Shown: positions 33,001 to 40,298 of the stretch, piece after piece
Layout: each line of letters starts with the position of its first letter
Numbering within the stretch: position 1 is the first letter of the stretch
NCBI RefSeq assembly: GCF_025655475.1
Contig: NZ_JAHTIK010000001.1
Location: 4,499,731-4,563,730, forward strand
From: Kitasatospora sp. DSM 101779
Lineage (GTDB): Bacteria > Actinomycetota > Actinomycetes > Streptomycetales > Streptomycetaceae
Direction of reading: 5' to 3'
DNA: 64,000 nt
Position numbers and translations under genes: made by a program
Notes under the pieces: generated by a model
Database searches by the model: none
Told to the model about the DNA's origin: nothing
The model's input: only the letters and a program-made list of their open reading frames with translations

Positions 33001-33332
33001 CCGACTTCCGCAAGGCACCGCTCGCGGACGAGACGGCGGTGCTGCCGCAGGCGGGCGAGACCGCCGTGCTGCCGCAGGCCGATCCGGACGGGTCCGACCG
33101 GGTGCCGCCGGCCCTGTGGCGCGAGGAGCCGCCCGCCGAGACCACCCGCGAGCTCACCCCGGTCGACCGGCCGCGTCCGTCCTGGGCCGAGGAGACGCCG
33201 ATGGACGACCTCCCCAGCCTCACCGACAGCCTGCTGGGATCGCGCGACGAGTGGGCCCGCTGGGAGACCGAGGAGGACGGCGAGGACGGCCCGGAGCGGC
33301 GCGGCTGGGGCCGCAAGCGCCGCCGCGACTAG
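30033..33332 (+). CDS. tmk: Thymidylate kinase fused to an MFS-like membrane domain and a coiled-coil tail
   Basis: A 1099-residue, three-part protein. Residues ~35-495 are a 10-12 helix MFS-type membrane domain. Residues ~515-715 are a complete thymidylate kinase with P-loop EGGDGAGKST near 526, TREPGGSPVG and DRYMDSSIAYQGAGR; it phosphorylates dTMP to dTDP. Residues ~715-900 are an Arg/Glu/Ala-rich coiled coil. The tail (about 905-1090) is acidic and repeats the motif ETAVLP or ATAVLP seven times. The fusion appears conserved in streptomycetes (SCO3542-like), so it is not an assembly artefact. It would tether dTTP synthesis to the membrane. ATG at 30033; a very strong terminator follows. 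Confidence 0.93.
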   Translation: MTSEEQTAGPSTAPPDRPEVPPAGTPGERARSLLRLRPYRRLWTAQLVSGTADRLSLLVLVPLTVVAAVAGGQFGDGYRSLALAVAAVFTARMLATVLFGAALLGPVHTLFGEKLDRRWVLVGADVVRAVLIGIAAWWSTWTPGAATWVLLGTVFATGAAERIWAVAKAAAVPGLLPAADPYAAPDHRKPSAASLDAVRTVDDRTGWATVPLGATALVALTLLNNVLAALGPDWLRAHQVTSAAVGAALTFAASAVLVFLQELPAGPAAAPHSPLQGLRAPVDATPGKALSKGRTGSAPYFTFAVAAAYASMAGVASLGLLTALEHRAGPIGYGLVVLAAGLAPAAGVRLTRATLPSFSRRRLLTLALLVEGVALILAGLVLDFVLVLLLTVLAGVAAGLTVSVGRTLLAQEVEEARLPKVTEHLYAVLRAVVGSALIAVPLIAAAYGEITLGRVEPGSFTFIHDGAALAVSTAGLLTLVLAAVVLLRTDDRRGVAPFSKELFQAVRGGADPAPHRTAGTGFFIALEGGDGAGKSTQAQALAEWIRAKGHEVVLTREPGGSPVGQRLRGLVLDVGNTGLSHRAEALIYAADRAEHVESVIRPALARGAVVITDRYMDSSIAYQGAGRDLAATEIARISRWATGGLLPDLTVVLDVDPTAARERFTEALDRLESEPTEFHARVRAGFLALAAADPARYLVVDAGQQPAQVTTAIRHRLDRELPLSTQEKAALAEQERLAREAAERRAAEEARLKAEAEEAERKRQALLEELRAEQAEKERLAKLEAERIAAEEARKAAEEARLRAEEQARERAEEEARRSAAEEARLKAEAAERERREAEAAAQAEIQRQRELQRAEQRRRAEEALQRAEEARLQAEAAEQERRAAETAAASAAATAELPQVAPARDGEDDEDDETTREIPEVERRKAVRAAEQAGPADATAVLPTVPAADETAVLPKAEPADFRKAPLADETAVLPKADETAVLPKAERADFRKAPLADETAVLPQAGETAVLPQADPDGSDRVPPALWREEPPAETTRELTPVDRPRPSWAEETPMDDLPSLTDSLLGSRDEWARWETEEDGEDGPERRGWGRKRRRD

Positions 33333-33370
33333 CCTCCGCCGGCCGCCGGCCGGCAGCGGGACGCAACGGA

Positions 33371-33406
33371 AGGGCACCGCAGTCTGAAAGACTGCGGTGC
33401 CCTTTT
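33371..33406 (+). terminator. Rho-independent terminator after tmk
   Basis: A 14-bp perfect stem AGGGCACCGCAGTC (33371-33384) and GACTGCGGTGCCCT (33390-33403), a TGAAA loop and a TTTT tail. This is one of the few classical U-tailed terminators in the window. Confidence 0.92.
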
Positions 33407-33440
33407 CCCCGTCCGCAGCCACCCGAGGAAGCCCGTACCC

Positions 33441-34730
33441 GTGACCGTCGCCGCAGCCGCCCCGCCCGTCCGCGCCGCCGAGGCCCCCGCCCCGGAAGCG
33501 GCGCGCAGACCGGGCACCGGCCGGCTGCTGGCACTGGACGGCCTGCGCTTCCTGGCCGTCCTGCTGGTCGTCGTCTACCACTACGTCGCGTTCGGCTCCG
33601 ACTGGGGCCGGCCGCGTGCGGAGCTCTTCCCGGTGCTCTACCGGCCCGCCGCCTACGGCTGGATGGGCGTCCAGCTGTTCTTCCTGATCAGCGGCTTCGT
33701 GATCTGCCTGAGCTGCTGGGGCCGCTCGCTCGCCGACTTCCTGAGCTCCCGGGTGGTGCGGCTGTTCCCGGCGTACTGGTTCGCGGTGCTGCTCACCACG
33801 GCGGTGCTCGCGGCCGTCCCGGGCGGCAGCCGCCCGCGGGCGACCCGGGACGTACTGACCAACCTGACGATGATGGAGTACCCGTTCGGGGCGCCCTACG
33901 TCGACGGCGTGTACTGGAGTCTCTGGGTCGAGGGCCGGTTCTACCTGATCTTCGCGGTGGTGGTGGCGCTCGGCCTCACCTACCGCCGGGTGCTCGCCTT
34001 CTGCCTGCTCTGGTGCGCCGCCGGGGTGCTCGCCATGGCCGCGCCCGGCGAGCAACTGCTGCAGGTGCTGGCGATGCCCGAGTACTGCTGGTTCTTCATC
34101 GGGGGCCTGGCCTTCTACCTGATCCGGCGGTTCGGCCCGGACCTGCTGCTCTGGCTGCTGGTCGGCTTCACCTTCCTGGCGGGCTGCCGGTCCGTGCTGC
34201 CCACCTACCGCTTCGTCGCCGCCCAGGCCGGTTACCCGGTGCCCGAGTGGGGCGTGGTCGCCCTGCTCGCGCTCTTCTACCTGCTGATGGCCGGCGTCGC
34301 CCTGGACTGGTTCCGTGCGGTCCAGTGGCGCTGGCTGGCCACCGCCGGCGCCGTCACCTACCCGCTGTACCTGCTGCACGAGTACATCGGCTGGGAGGTG
34401 ATCGACGTCCTCGGGGGCAAGGTCGACCCCTGGCTGCTGGTCGGTGCGCTGCTGGTGGTGATGACCGTCGCATCCTGGCTGGTGCACCGCTTCGTCGAGC
34501 GGCCCGCCGCCCGCTGGCTCAAGCCCCGCCTGGCGGCCTCCTTCGCGAAGGTGCGCGGGGTGCCGGCGCCCGTCCCGCGCCCGTCGGCACATCGCCCGTC
34601 GGCCCAGGGCCCGTCCACCGGGTGCCCCACGACCGAGGAACCCGCCCGCACGGCGGCGGCCGGGCGGGACGCGCAGCCGGTCGGTGCCCTCGCCCCGACG
34701 GCCGCCCGCGGTGTCGGCGACGGGCGTTAG
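33441..34730 (+). CDS. Membrane acyltransferase (acyltransferase 3 family)
   Basis: A 429-residue integral membrane protein with about ten helices. It begins with the family signature LALDGLRFLAVLLVVVYHY (about 31-49), in which the His is the proposed catalytic residue, and continues with FFLISGFVICLSCWGRS and RVVRLFPAYWFAV. The family transfers acetyl or other acyl groups to surface polysaccharides, peptidoglycan or exported natural products. The last ~60 residues are a disordered Pro/Ala-rich tail. Start GTG at 33441 with GAGGAA upstream. It sits between tmk and holB but is insulated from tmk by the terminator. Substrate unknown. Confidence 0.85.
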   Translation: MTVAAAAPPVRAAEAPAPEAARRPGTGRLLALDGLRFLAVLLVVVYHYVAFGSDWGRPRAELFPVLYRPAAYGWMGVQLFFLISGFVICLSCWGRSLADFLSSRVVRLFPAYWFAVLLTTAVLAAVPGGSRPRATRDVLTNLTMMEYPFGAPYVDGVYWSLWVEGRFYLIFAVVVALGLTYRRVLAFCLLWCAAGVLAMAAPGEQLLQVLAMPEYCWFFIGGLAFYLIRRFGPDLLLWLLVGFTFLAGCRSVLPTYRFVAAQAGYPVPEWGVVALLALFYLLMAGVALDWFRAVQWRWLATAGAVTYPLYLLHEYIGWEVIDVLGGKVDPWLLVGALLVVMTVASWLVHRFVERPAARWLKPRLAASFAKVRGVPAPVPRPSAHRPSAQGPSTGCPTTEEPARTAAAGRDAQPVGALAPTAARGVGDGR

Positions 34731-34784
34731 GCTCGTGGCGGACCCGGATGGCAGGCGGCCGGGGCGGACGGCAGGGAGTACGGC

Positions 34785-36002
34785 GTGAGCGTGTGGGACG
34801 ACCTGGTCGGCCAGGATCGGGTGGTCGAGCAGCTGTCCGCGGCCGCCCGGGCGGCGCGGGCCACCGTCGCCGCCGGACGCACCGCGGGCGCACCGGCCGA
34901 CCCCGGCGGCAACGCCTCGCTGATGACCCACGCCTGGCTGTTCACCGGCCCGCCCGGTGCCGGCCAGACCACCGCCGCCCGCGCCTTCGCCGCCGCCCTC
35001 CAGTGCACCAGCCCCGACCTCGAACTCGGCGGCACGCCCGGCTGCGGCTTCTGCGAGGGCTGCCACACCGTCCTCTCGGGCAGCCACGCCGACGTGAAGT
35101 ACGTGCGCACCGACGGCCTCTCCATCGGCGTCGGCGACATGCGCGACCTCGTCCTGCGCGCTGCCAGCTATCCGACCGGCGGCCGCTGGTCGGTGATCCT
35201 CGTCGACGCCGCCCACCGGCTCACCGAGGCCGCGGCCAACGCCCTGCTCAAGGGCGTCGAGGAGCCCTCGCCGCGGACCGTCTGGCTGCTCTGCGCGCCC
35301 TCCGTCCAGGACGTGCTGCCCACCATCCGCTCCCGCTGCCGGCTGTTGGTGCTGCGCACGCCGTCCGCCGAGGCCGTCGCCGACATGCTGGTGCGCAGGG
35401 ACGGCGTCGACCCGGGTCCCGCGCACGCCGCCGCCCTCGCCGGCCAGGGCGACATCGACCGCTCCCGCCGCCTCGCCGTCGACGAGCAGGCGCGCGCCCG
35501 GCGGGCCGAGGTGCTGCGCATTCCGCTGCAGGTCGCCGACGTCGGCGGCTGCCTCGCCGCCGCGCAGCGGCTGGTCGACACCGCGAAGGCCGACGCCGAG
35601 GCCCTCGCCGAGACCCAGGACGCCAAGGAGACCGACGACCTGAAGGCCGCGTACGGTGCCGCCGAGGGCAGCCGGGCACCGCGCGGCATGGCGGGGGCGG
35701 TCAAGGAACTGGAGAAGCGGCAGAAGAGCCGGGCTACCCGCACCCGCCGGGAGACCCTCAACACCGCGCTGCTCGACCTGCTCGGCTTCTACCGGGACGT
35801 CCTCGCCCTGCAGTTCGGCTCCGCCGGCCCGCTCGCCAACGAGGACCACCGGCAGGCCCTCGACCGGGTCGCCGCCGCCGGGCCCGCCGAGTCCACCCTG
35901 CGCCGTATCGAGGCCGTCCTCGCCTGCCGCGAGGCGCTCGACCGCAACGTCGACCCGCTGCTCGCCGTGGAGGCGATGACGCTCGCCCTCCGGGCCGGCT
36001 GA
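34785..36002 (+). CDS. holB: DNA polymerase III subunit delta'
   Basis: A 405-residue clamp-loader subunit. The N-terminal AAA+ domain has SVWDDLVGQDRVVEQL, a P-loop-like GPPGAGQTTAARAF at about 54-67 with Gln in place of the Walker lysine, a zinc module of four cysteines (about 73-94, ending CGFCEGC), and an SRC-type motif TIRSRCRLLVL near 182. Loss of the Walker lysine fits delta', which does not hydrolyse ATP. The gene order topA-tmk-holB is common in Actinobacteria. GTG start at 34785. C-terminal collar domain to residue 405. Confidence 0.93.
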   Translation: MSVWDDLVGQDRVVEQLSAAARAARATVAAGRTAGAPADPGGNASLMTHAWLFTGPPGAGQTTAARAFAAALQCTSPDLELGGTPGCGFCEGCHTVLSGSHADVKYVRTDGLSIGVGDMRDLVLRAASYPTGGRWSVILVDAAHRLTEAAANALLKGVEEPSPRTVWLLCAPSVQDVLPTIRSRCRLLVLRTPSAEAVADMLVRRDGVDPGPAHAAALAGQGDIDRSRRLAVDEQARARRAEVLRIPLQVADVGGCLAAAQRLVDTAKADAEALAETQDAKETDDLKAAYGAAEGSRAPRGMAGAVKELEKRQKSRATRTRRETLNTALLDLLGFYRDVLALQFGSAGPLANEDHRQALDRVAAAGPAESTLRRIEAVLACREALDRNVDPLLAVEAMTLALRAG

Positions 36003-36226
36003 ACCTCCCCGACCGGCCACCGGCGCCTGCCGGGTGACCCGGCGTCCGCTGCCGCCGAGCGCCCCGGCGGCTTCCGGGTGACGGCATGTCACCTCGCTCG
36101 TTCGAGTGAACGTCGGACGGCGCCCGCACGGCCCCCGCCGACCCGCGCGGCCCGTTGTGCACCCTGTGGACGGTCGGTCCGAAAGCCGTGGTCCGGCGAC
36201 CGTGCTCGCTCCGAGGTGGTGCGCCC

Positions 36227-37369
36227 ATGCCCCGTCCGCTCCTCGTCGTCGTATCCCTGCTCGCGGCCGCCGCAGCCGCCGCGGCCGGACTCCGGCTCGG
36301 CCGCTCCACCCTCGCCGGCTGGCGCGACCTCCGCTCCGCCCGCACCTACGGGCTCGCCGCCGAGCAGCGGCCGCTGCTGCTGCGCGCCGCCGCGGCCGTG
36401 TTCTGCCTGGTCTGCGCCGCCGTCCTCGCCGCCGCCGTGCTGCCCGGCCGCGCACCCGGCGCCTGGGGACGGTCGCAGCACAGCGGGGCCGAGTCGGCCT
36501 CCCGGCCCCCCGCGGCCCCCGGTCCCGCAGCGAGCTCCGGGTCCGCCGCACCACAGCCGGCCGCCGCACAGCCCCCCTCCGCCGCCGCCCACCCCGCGCC
36601 GCCCGCGGCCACCGCCTTCACCTCGATCGGGCAGCCGGCCGAGGGCGAGCTGATGGAGGGCGCCGTCCCCGGCCCCGACGGCCGGCCCCGCACCGTCCGG
36701 GTCTGGCTGCCCGCGCAGTACCGCACCGACCAGCAGGCCCGCTTCCCGGTGATCGTCCTGCACTCCGGCACCCCCCGGAAGACCGCCGACGCCGAACTGC
36801 CCGACCTCTTCGACGGCATCGCCTCCGCGGTGAAGCTCGGCCGCTCCCGGCCCTTCGTGGTGGTCGCCCCGGAGGCGCCCAGCGGCACCGAGCACCCCTG
36901 CGAGCTGGTCGCCGCCGCCCCGCAGGCCGTCGCCGACGACGCCGCGCTGCGCACCGCGGTGATCACCGCCTTCCGCACCATGTCCGCCGGCCCGGACAGC
37001 TGGGGCGTGCTCGGCGTCGAGGCCGGAGCACCCTGCGCGGCCGCCGCCGGCCTGGCCCGCCCCGACCTGTACGGCGCCGCCGCCGCGGTCTCCGGGCGGT
37101 ACGACACCGCCGCACTCGCCGAGGCCTGCGCCGAGGCACCCGCCGGCACCGCCGGCCGGCTGCTGCTCGCCGCCGCCAAGGCCGACACCGCGGGCGTCGG
37201 TGACGCCCGGGCGCTGCAGGCCGCGCTCCACGGCGGCAAGGGCCCGGCCGCCCGCGCCGACGTCAGGGTCTCCGACATCGTGCAGGACTACACGCACGAG
37301 CGGGAGCGCCTGCGGCTGGTCCGGGTCGCCGTGCAGTACCTCGCCGAGAGCCTCGGCCGGGCCGGCTGA
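36227..37369 (+). CDS. Membrane-anchored esterase-fold protein lacking the nucleophilic serine
   Basis: A 380-residue protein with two N-terminal helices (about 4-22 and 50-68), a Pro/Ala/Ser linker, and an alpha/beta-hydrolase domain like esterase D/antigen 85 (RVWLPAQYRTDQQARFPVIV, VVVAPEAP, ARPDLYGAAAAVSGRYD). The nucleophile elbow, normally GxSxG, reads GVEAGAP near residue 262 with Glu in place of Ser, so hydrolase activity is improbable. The domain is predicted outside the membrane. ATG at 36227 with GAGGTGG upstream; a longer start at 36155 lacks support. Streptomycete genomes carry similar proteins next to the following gene. Confidence 0.72.
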   Translation: MPRPLLVVVSLLAAAAAAAAGLRLGRSTLAGWRDLRSARTYGLAAEQRPLLLRAAAAVFCLVCAAVLAAAVLPGRAPGAWGRSQHSGAESASRPPAAPGPAASSGSAAPQPAAAQPPSAAAHPAPPAATAFTSIGQPAEGELMEGAVPGPDGRPRTVRVWLPAQYRTDQQARFPVIVLHSGTPRKTADAELPDLFDGIASAVKLGRSRPFVVVAPEAPSGTEHPCELVAAAPQAVADDAALRTAVITAFRTMSAGPDSWGVLGVEAGAPCAAAAGLARPDLYGAAAAVSGRYDTAALAEACAEAPAGTAGRLLLAAAKADTAGVGDARALQAALHGGKGPAARADVRVSDIVQDYTHERERLRLVRVAVQYLAESLGRAG

Positions 37370-37619
37370 GCCCGTCGCCGTCGCCGGCACAGGGCAGGCC
37401 GAACCCGGCCGTCGCCCACTGGCCGATGAGCGCCTCCCACCCCGGTTGCCGCCCGCTGCCCGCCGGGCCGGAACCCGCCGGAGGGTGTCGGCACCGGGGT
37501 GCCCCGGGTGGCGACCTATACGCTGGGGGCGGCCCGGCGAGTGCCCCGCCGAGCCCGGGACCGGCCCGCGCACCGCACCGCCGTTCCGCGCCGTGCCGCG
37601 CCCGAGGGAGACCCACACC

Positions 37620-39215
37620 ATGCGAGCCACCCGGCGGAACCGCCCCGCGACCGCCGTCCTGGCTGCCGCAGCCGCCTCGGCCGTGCTGCTGGCCGGCTGC
37701 TCCTCCGGAGGCTCGCCGGCGCCCAGCGACACCGGCACGTCCGGCGCCTCCGCGGGTGCCTCCCGGGCCGCGGCGAACGCCGCACCGCTGCAGCCGCTGC
37801 CCGAGCAGACCCCGGCCGCCCTGGCCGCCTACTACGCGCAGAAGCTCGACTGGAAGTCCTGCGACGGCGAGTTCGAATGCGCGCAGTTCAAGGTCCCGCT
37901 CGACTACGACCGGCCCGCCGGCGGGGACATCACCCTCGCCGCCGTGCGCAAGAAGGCCTCCGGCGGCGCCCAGCGGATCGGCTCCCTGCTGCTCAACCCC
38001 GGTGGACCCGGCGGCTCCGCCGTCGACTACCTGGAGGCCGTCGCCCGCGGCTACGACCCGCAGGTCCGCGCCGCCTACGACCTCGTCGGCCTCGACCCGC
38101 GCGGCGTCGGCCGCTCCGCCCCCGTCAGCTGCCTCTCGGGGGAGCGGATGGACGCCTACGCCGCCACCGACATCACCCCCGACGACCAGGCCGAGACCGA
38201 CGCCCTGATCGCCGCCGACAAGGAGTTCGCCGAGGCCTGCAAGGCGAAGTCCGGGAACGTCCTCGGCCATGTCTCCACCGTCGAGGCCGCCCGCGACATG
38301 GACGTCCTGCGGGCCCTGGTCGGCGACGACAAGTTGCACTACCTGGGCAAGAGCTACGGCACCTTCCTCGGCGCGACCTACGCGGGCCTGTTCCCGGGCA
38401 AGGTCGGCCGGATGGTGCTCGACGGCGCGATGGACCCGTCGCTGGACGCCAGGGCCGGCAACCGCACCCAGGCCGGCGGCTTCGAGACCGCCTGGGCCGC
38501 CTTCGCCAAGGACTGCGCCAAGCGCGAGGACTGCCCGCTCGGCCACAGCGAGAAGGAGGTCGGCGAACGGCTCACCGCGCTGTTCCGGCAGATCGACGCC
38601 AAGCCGCTGCCGACCGACTCCACCCGCCCGCTCACCGAGGCCCAAGCCACCACCGGCGTCATCCAGGCGATGTACGCCGAGTTCCTCTGGCCGCAGCTGC
38701 GCACCGCGCTCACCGACGCGGTGGCCGGCGACGGCACCGCGCTGCTCGCTCTCTCCGACGAGTACTACGAACGCGCCGAGGACGGCAGCTACCCCAACCT
38801 GATGGCCGCCAACATGGCCGTCAACTGCCTCGACCTGCCCGCGCCGTTCACCGGCCCGGAGGAGGCCCGCGCCGCCGAGGCCGACTTCGCTGCGGCCTCC
38901 CCGCACTTCGGCCGCGACATGGCCTGGATGGCGCTCTCCTGCACCTACTGGCCGGACCGCCCGACCGGACAGCCGCACACCGTCCGCGCCGCCGGGTCCG
39001 CCCCGATCGTCGTCGTCGGCACCACCCGCGACCCGGCCACCCCGTACGCCTGGGCGCAGTCCCTGGCCGGCCAGCTGGAGTCCGGCCGGCTGATCACCTA
39101 CGACGGCGACGGCCACACCGCGTACGGGCGGCGCAACACCTGCGTGGACGGCGCGGTCAACCGCTACCTGCTGGGCGGCGAGGCACCGGCGGACGGCACC
39201 CGCTGCGCCAAGTAG
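37620..39215 (+). CDS. Secreted tripeptidyl aminopeptidase-like alpha/beta hydrolase (TAP family)
   Basis: A 531-residue lipoprotein hydrolase. Signal peptide with lipobox LAGC (Cys27), then an alpha/beta-hydrolase core: SLLLNPGGPGGSAVDYL forms the oxyanion region near 128, the nucleophile is Ser in GKSYGTFLG near 245, and the acid and base are in GTTRDPATPY near 467 and GDGHTAYG near 496. This is the SlpD/SlpE/TAP group of streptomycete exopeptidases that trim N-terminal peptides from secreted proteins. ATG at 37620 with GAGGGAG upstream. Monocistronic by spacing. Confidence 0.9.
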   Translation: MRATRRNRPATAVLAAAAASAVLLAGCSSGGSPAPSDTGTSGASAGASRAAANAAPLQPLPEQTPAALAAYYAQKLDWKSCDGEFECAQFKVPLDYDRPAGGDITLAAVRKKASGGAQRIGSLLLNPGGPGGSAVDYLEAVARGYDPQVRAAYDLVGLDPRGVGRSAPVSCLSGERMDAYAATDITPDDQAETDALIAADKEFAEACKAKSGNVLGHVSTVEAARDMDVLRALVGDDKLHYLGKSYGTFLGATYAGLFPGKVGRMVLDGAMDPSLDARAGNRTQAGGFETAWAAFAKDCAKREDCPLGHSEKEVGERLTALFRQIDAKPLPTDSTRPLTEAQATTGVIQAMYAEFLWPQLRTALTDAVAGDGTALLALSDEYYERAEDGSYPNLMAANMAVNCLDLPAPFTGPEEARAAEADFAAASPHFGRDMAWMALSCTYWPDRPTGQPHTVRAAGSAPIVVVGTTRDPATPYAWAQSLAGQLESGRLITYDGDGHTAYGRRNTCVDGAVNRYLLGGEAPADGTRCAK

Positions 39216-39324
39216 CGCCCCGGGCGTACGCCCTGTCCACCAGGTAATACCCGTACCTGGCTGACGGTGCTGGCGGATAGCATGGGGCGCCCCCACGTGT
39301 CCCGCCGTCCCGACAGGAGCACCC

Positions 39325-39990
39325 GTGCTCGGAGTCAACGACCTGGCGACGTACGTCCTCGGCGCCCTGGTCATCGTCCTGCTGCCCGGCCCGAACTCGC
39401 TGTACGTCCTGTCCGTCGCCGCCCGCAGGGGCGTCCGCACCGGCTACCGGGCCGCCGCGGGCGTCTTCCTCGGCGACTTCACCCTGATCAGCCTCACCGC
39501 GCTCGGCGCCTCCTCGCTGCTGGAGGCCAACCCGGCGGTCTTCGCCGTGGTGAAGTTCGGCGGCGCCGCCTACCTGCTGTGGATCGGCATCGGCATGATC
39601 CGGGCCGCCCGGCAGCTCTGGCTCGAACGGCGGGCCGCGGCCGACGCGATCGACGCGGTGGAGGCCGCCGAGGCGCTGCCGGAGAGCACCGAGAACCCGT
39701 TCCGCCGGGCGCTGGTGATCAGCCTGCTCAACCCGAAGGCCATCCTCTTCCTGCTGTCCTTCTTCACCCAGTTCGTGGACCCGTCCTACGGCATGCCGGC
39801 ACTCTCCTTCGGCCTGCTCGGCGGCATCCTGCAGACCTTCAGCGTCCTCTACCTGTCCCTGCTGATCTTCGCCGGCACCACGCTCGCGACCGCCTTCCGC
39901 CGCCGCAAGCGCCTCTCCGCCGGGCTCACCAGCGGCGTCGCCCTGCTCTTCGCCGGCTTCGCCGCCAAGCTCGCCGTCTCCTCCGCCTGA
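39325..39990 (+). CDS. LysE/RhtB-family amino-acid exporter (LeuE-like)
   Basis: A 221-residue membrane protein with six predicted helices. The LysE signature is VIVLLPGPNSLYVLSVAARR (about 16-35) with GVFLGDFTLI after it, and LVISLLNPKAILFLLSFFTQ in the second half. LeuE-type members export leucine and other neutral amino acids. GTG at 39325. A TAGCAT at 39278-39283 is a plausible -10 element about 40 bases upstream. Actual substrate not determinable. Confidence 0.88.
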   Translation: MLGVNDLATYVLGALVIVLLPGPNSLYVLSVAARRGVRTGYRAAAGVFLGDFTLISLTALGASSLLEANPAVFAVVKFGGAAYLLWIGIGMIRAARQLWLERRAAADAIDAVEAAEALPESTENPFRRALVISLLNPKAILFLLSFFTQFVDPSYGMPALSFGLLGGILQTFSVLYLSLLIFAGTTLATAFRRRKRLSAGLTSGVALLFAGFAAKLAVSSA

Positions 39991-40009
39991 CCCCGGAGCC
40001 GGCCGCGGT

Positions 40010-40038
40010 GCGGACCACCTCCCGAAACTGTGTAGACT
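40010..40038 (+). promoter_or_regulatory. Putative promoter of tRNA-Thr
   Basis: TAGACT at 40033-40038 fits a -10 element; GCGGAC at 40010-40015 is a weak -35 at 17-base spacing. The tRNA begins about 50 bases downstream. Confidence 0.4.
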
Positions 40039-40090
40039 GGCCCGCGTTGCCGATGAGATCCTCGACCCGTCGGGGAGCCCCGGCAGCGGC

Positions 40091-40164
40091 GCCGCCTTAG
40101 CTCAGTTGGCCAGAGCAACGCACTCGTAATGCGTAGGTCGCGGGTTCGAATCCCGCAGGCGGCT
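40091..40164 (+). tRNA. tRNA-Thr (anticodon CGT)
   Basis: 74 nucleotides fold as a standard cloverleaf: acceptor GCCGCCT/AGGCGGC, D-loop AGCTCAGTTGG, anticodon stem ACGCA/TGCGT with loop CTCGTAA (anticodon CGT at 40125-40127, reads ACG codons), and T-arm GGGTTCGAATCCC. CCA is not encoded. A terminator hairpin follows closely. Confidence 0.96.
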
Positions 40165-40170
40165 CGGACG

Positions 40171-40205
40171 GAAGCCCAGGTTGCTCATCGAGCACCTGGG
40201 CTTCT
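40171..40205 (+). terminator. Terminator after tRNA-Thr
   Basis: GAAGCCCAGG...GCTC (40171-40184) pairs with GAGC...CCTGGGCTTC (40190-40204) around an internal mismatch, forming a long hairpin directly after the tRNA. It may also end gltX read-through on the other strand. Confidence 0.7.
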
Positions 40206-40298
40206 GGCGTGTCAGGTGCAGAGCGCCGCAACGACACCGCCGCCCCGGACCTCACCGGCGGGGCCGGCGGTCCGGGGGCGGACGGGACGAAGAGGGGA

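Noticed and set aside
30006..36569. A 2187-codon open frame on the minus strand, and a 1959-codon plus-strand frame at 30158-36037
   Set aside because: They are antisense or frame-shifted shadows of tmk, the acyltransferase and holB. The translations are low-complexity Gly/Arg/Pro/Ala strings with no domain, a known effect of third-position GC in this genome.
40091..40205. tRNA-Thr as an attachment site of an integrated element
   Set aside because: No integrase gene and no second copy of the tRNA 3' end was noticed nearby; the flanking genes are conserved housekeeping genes.
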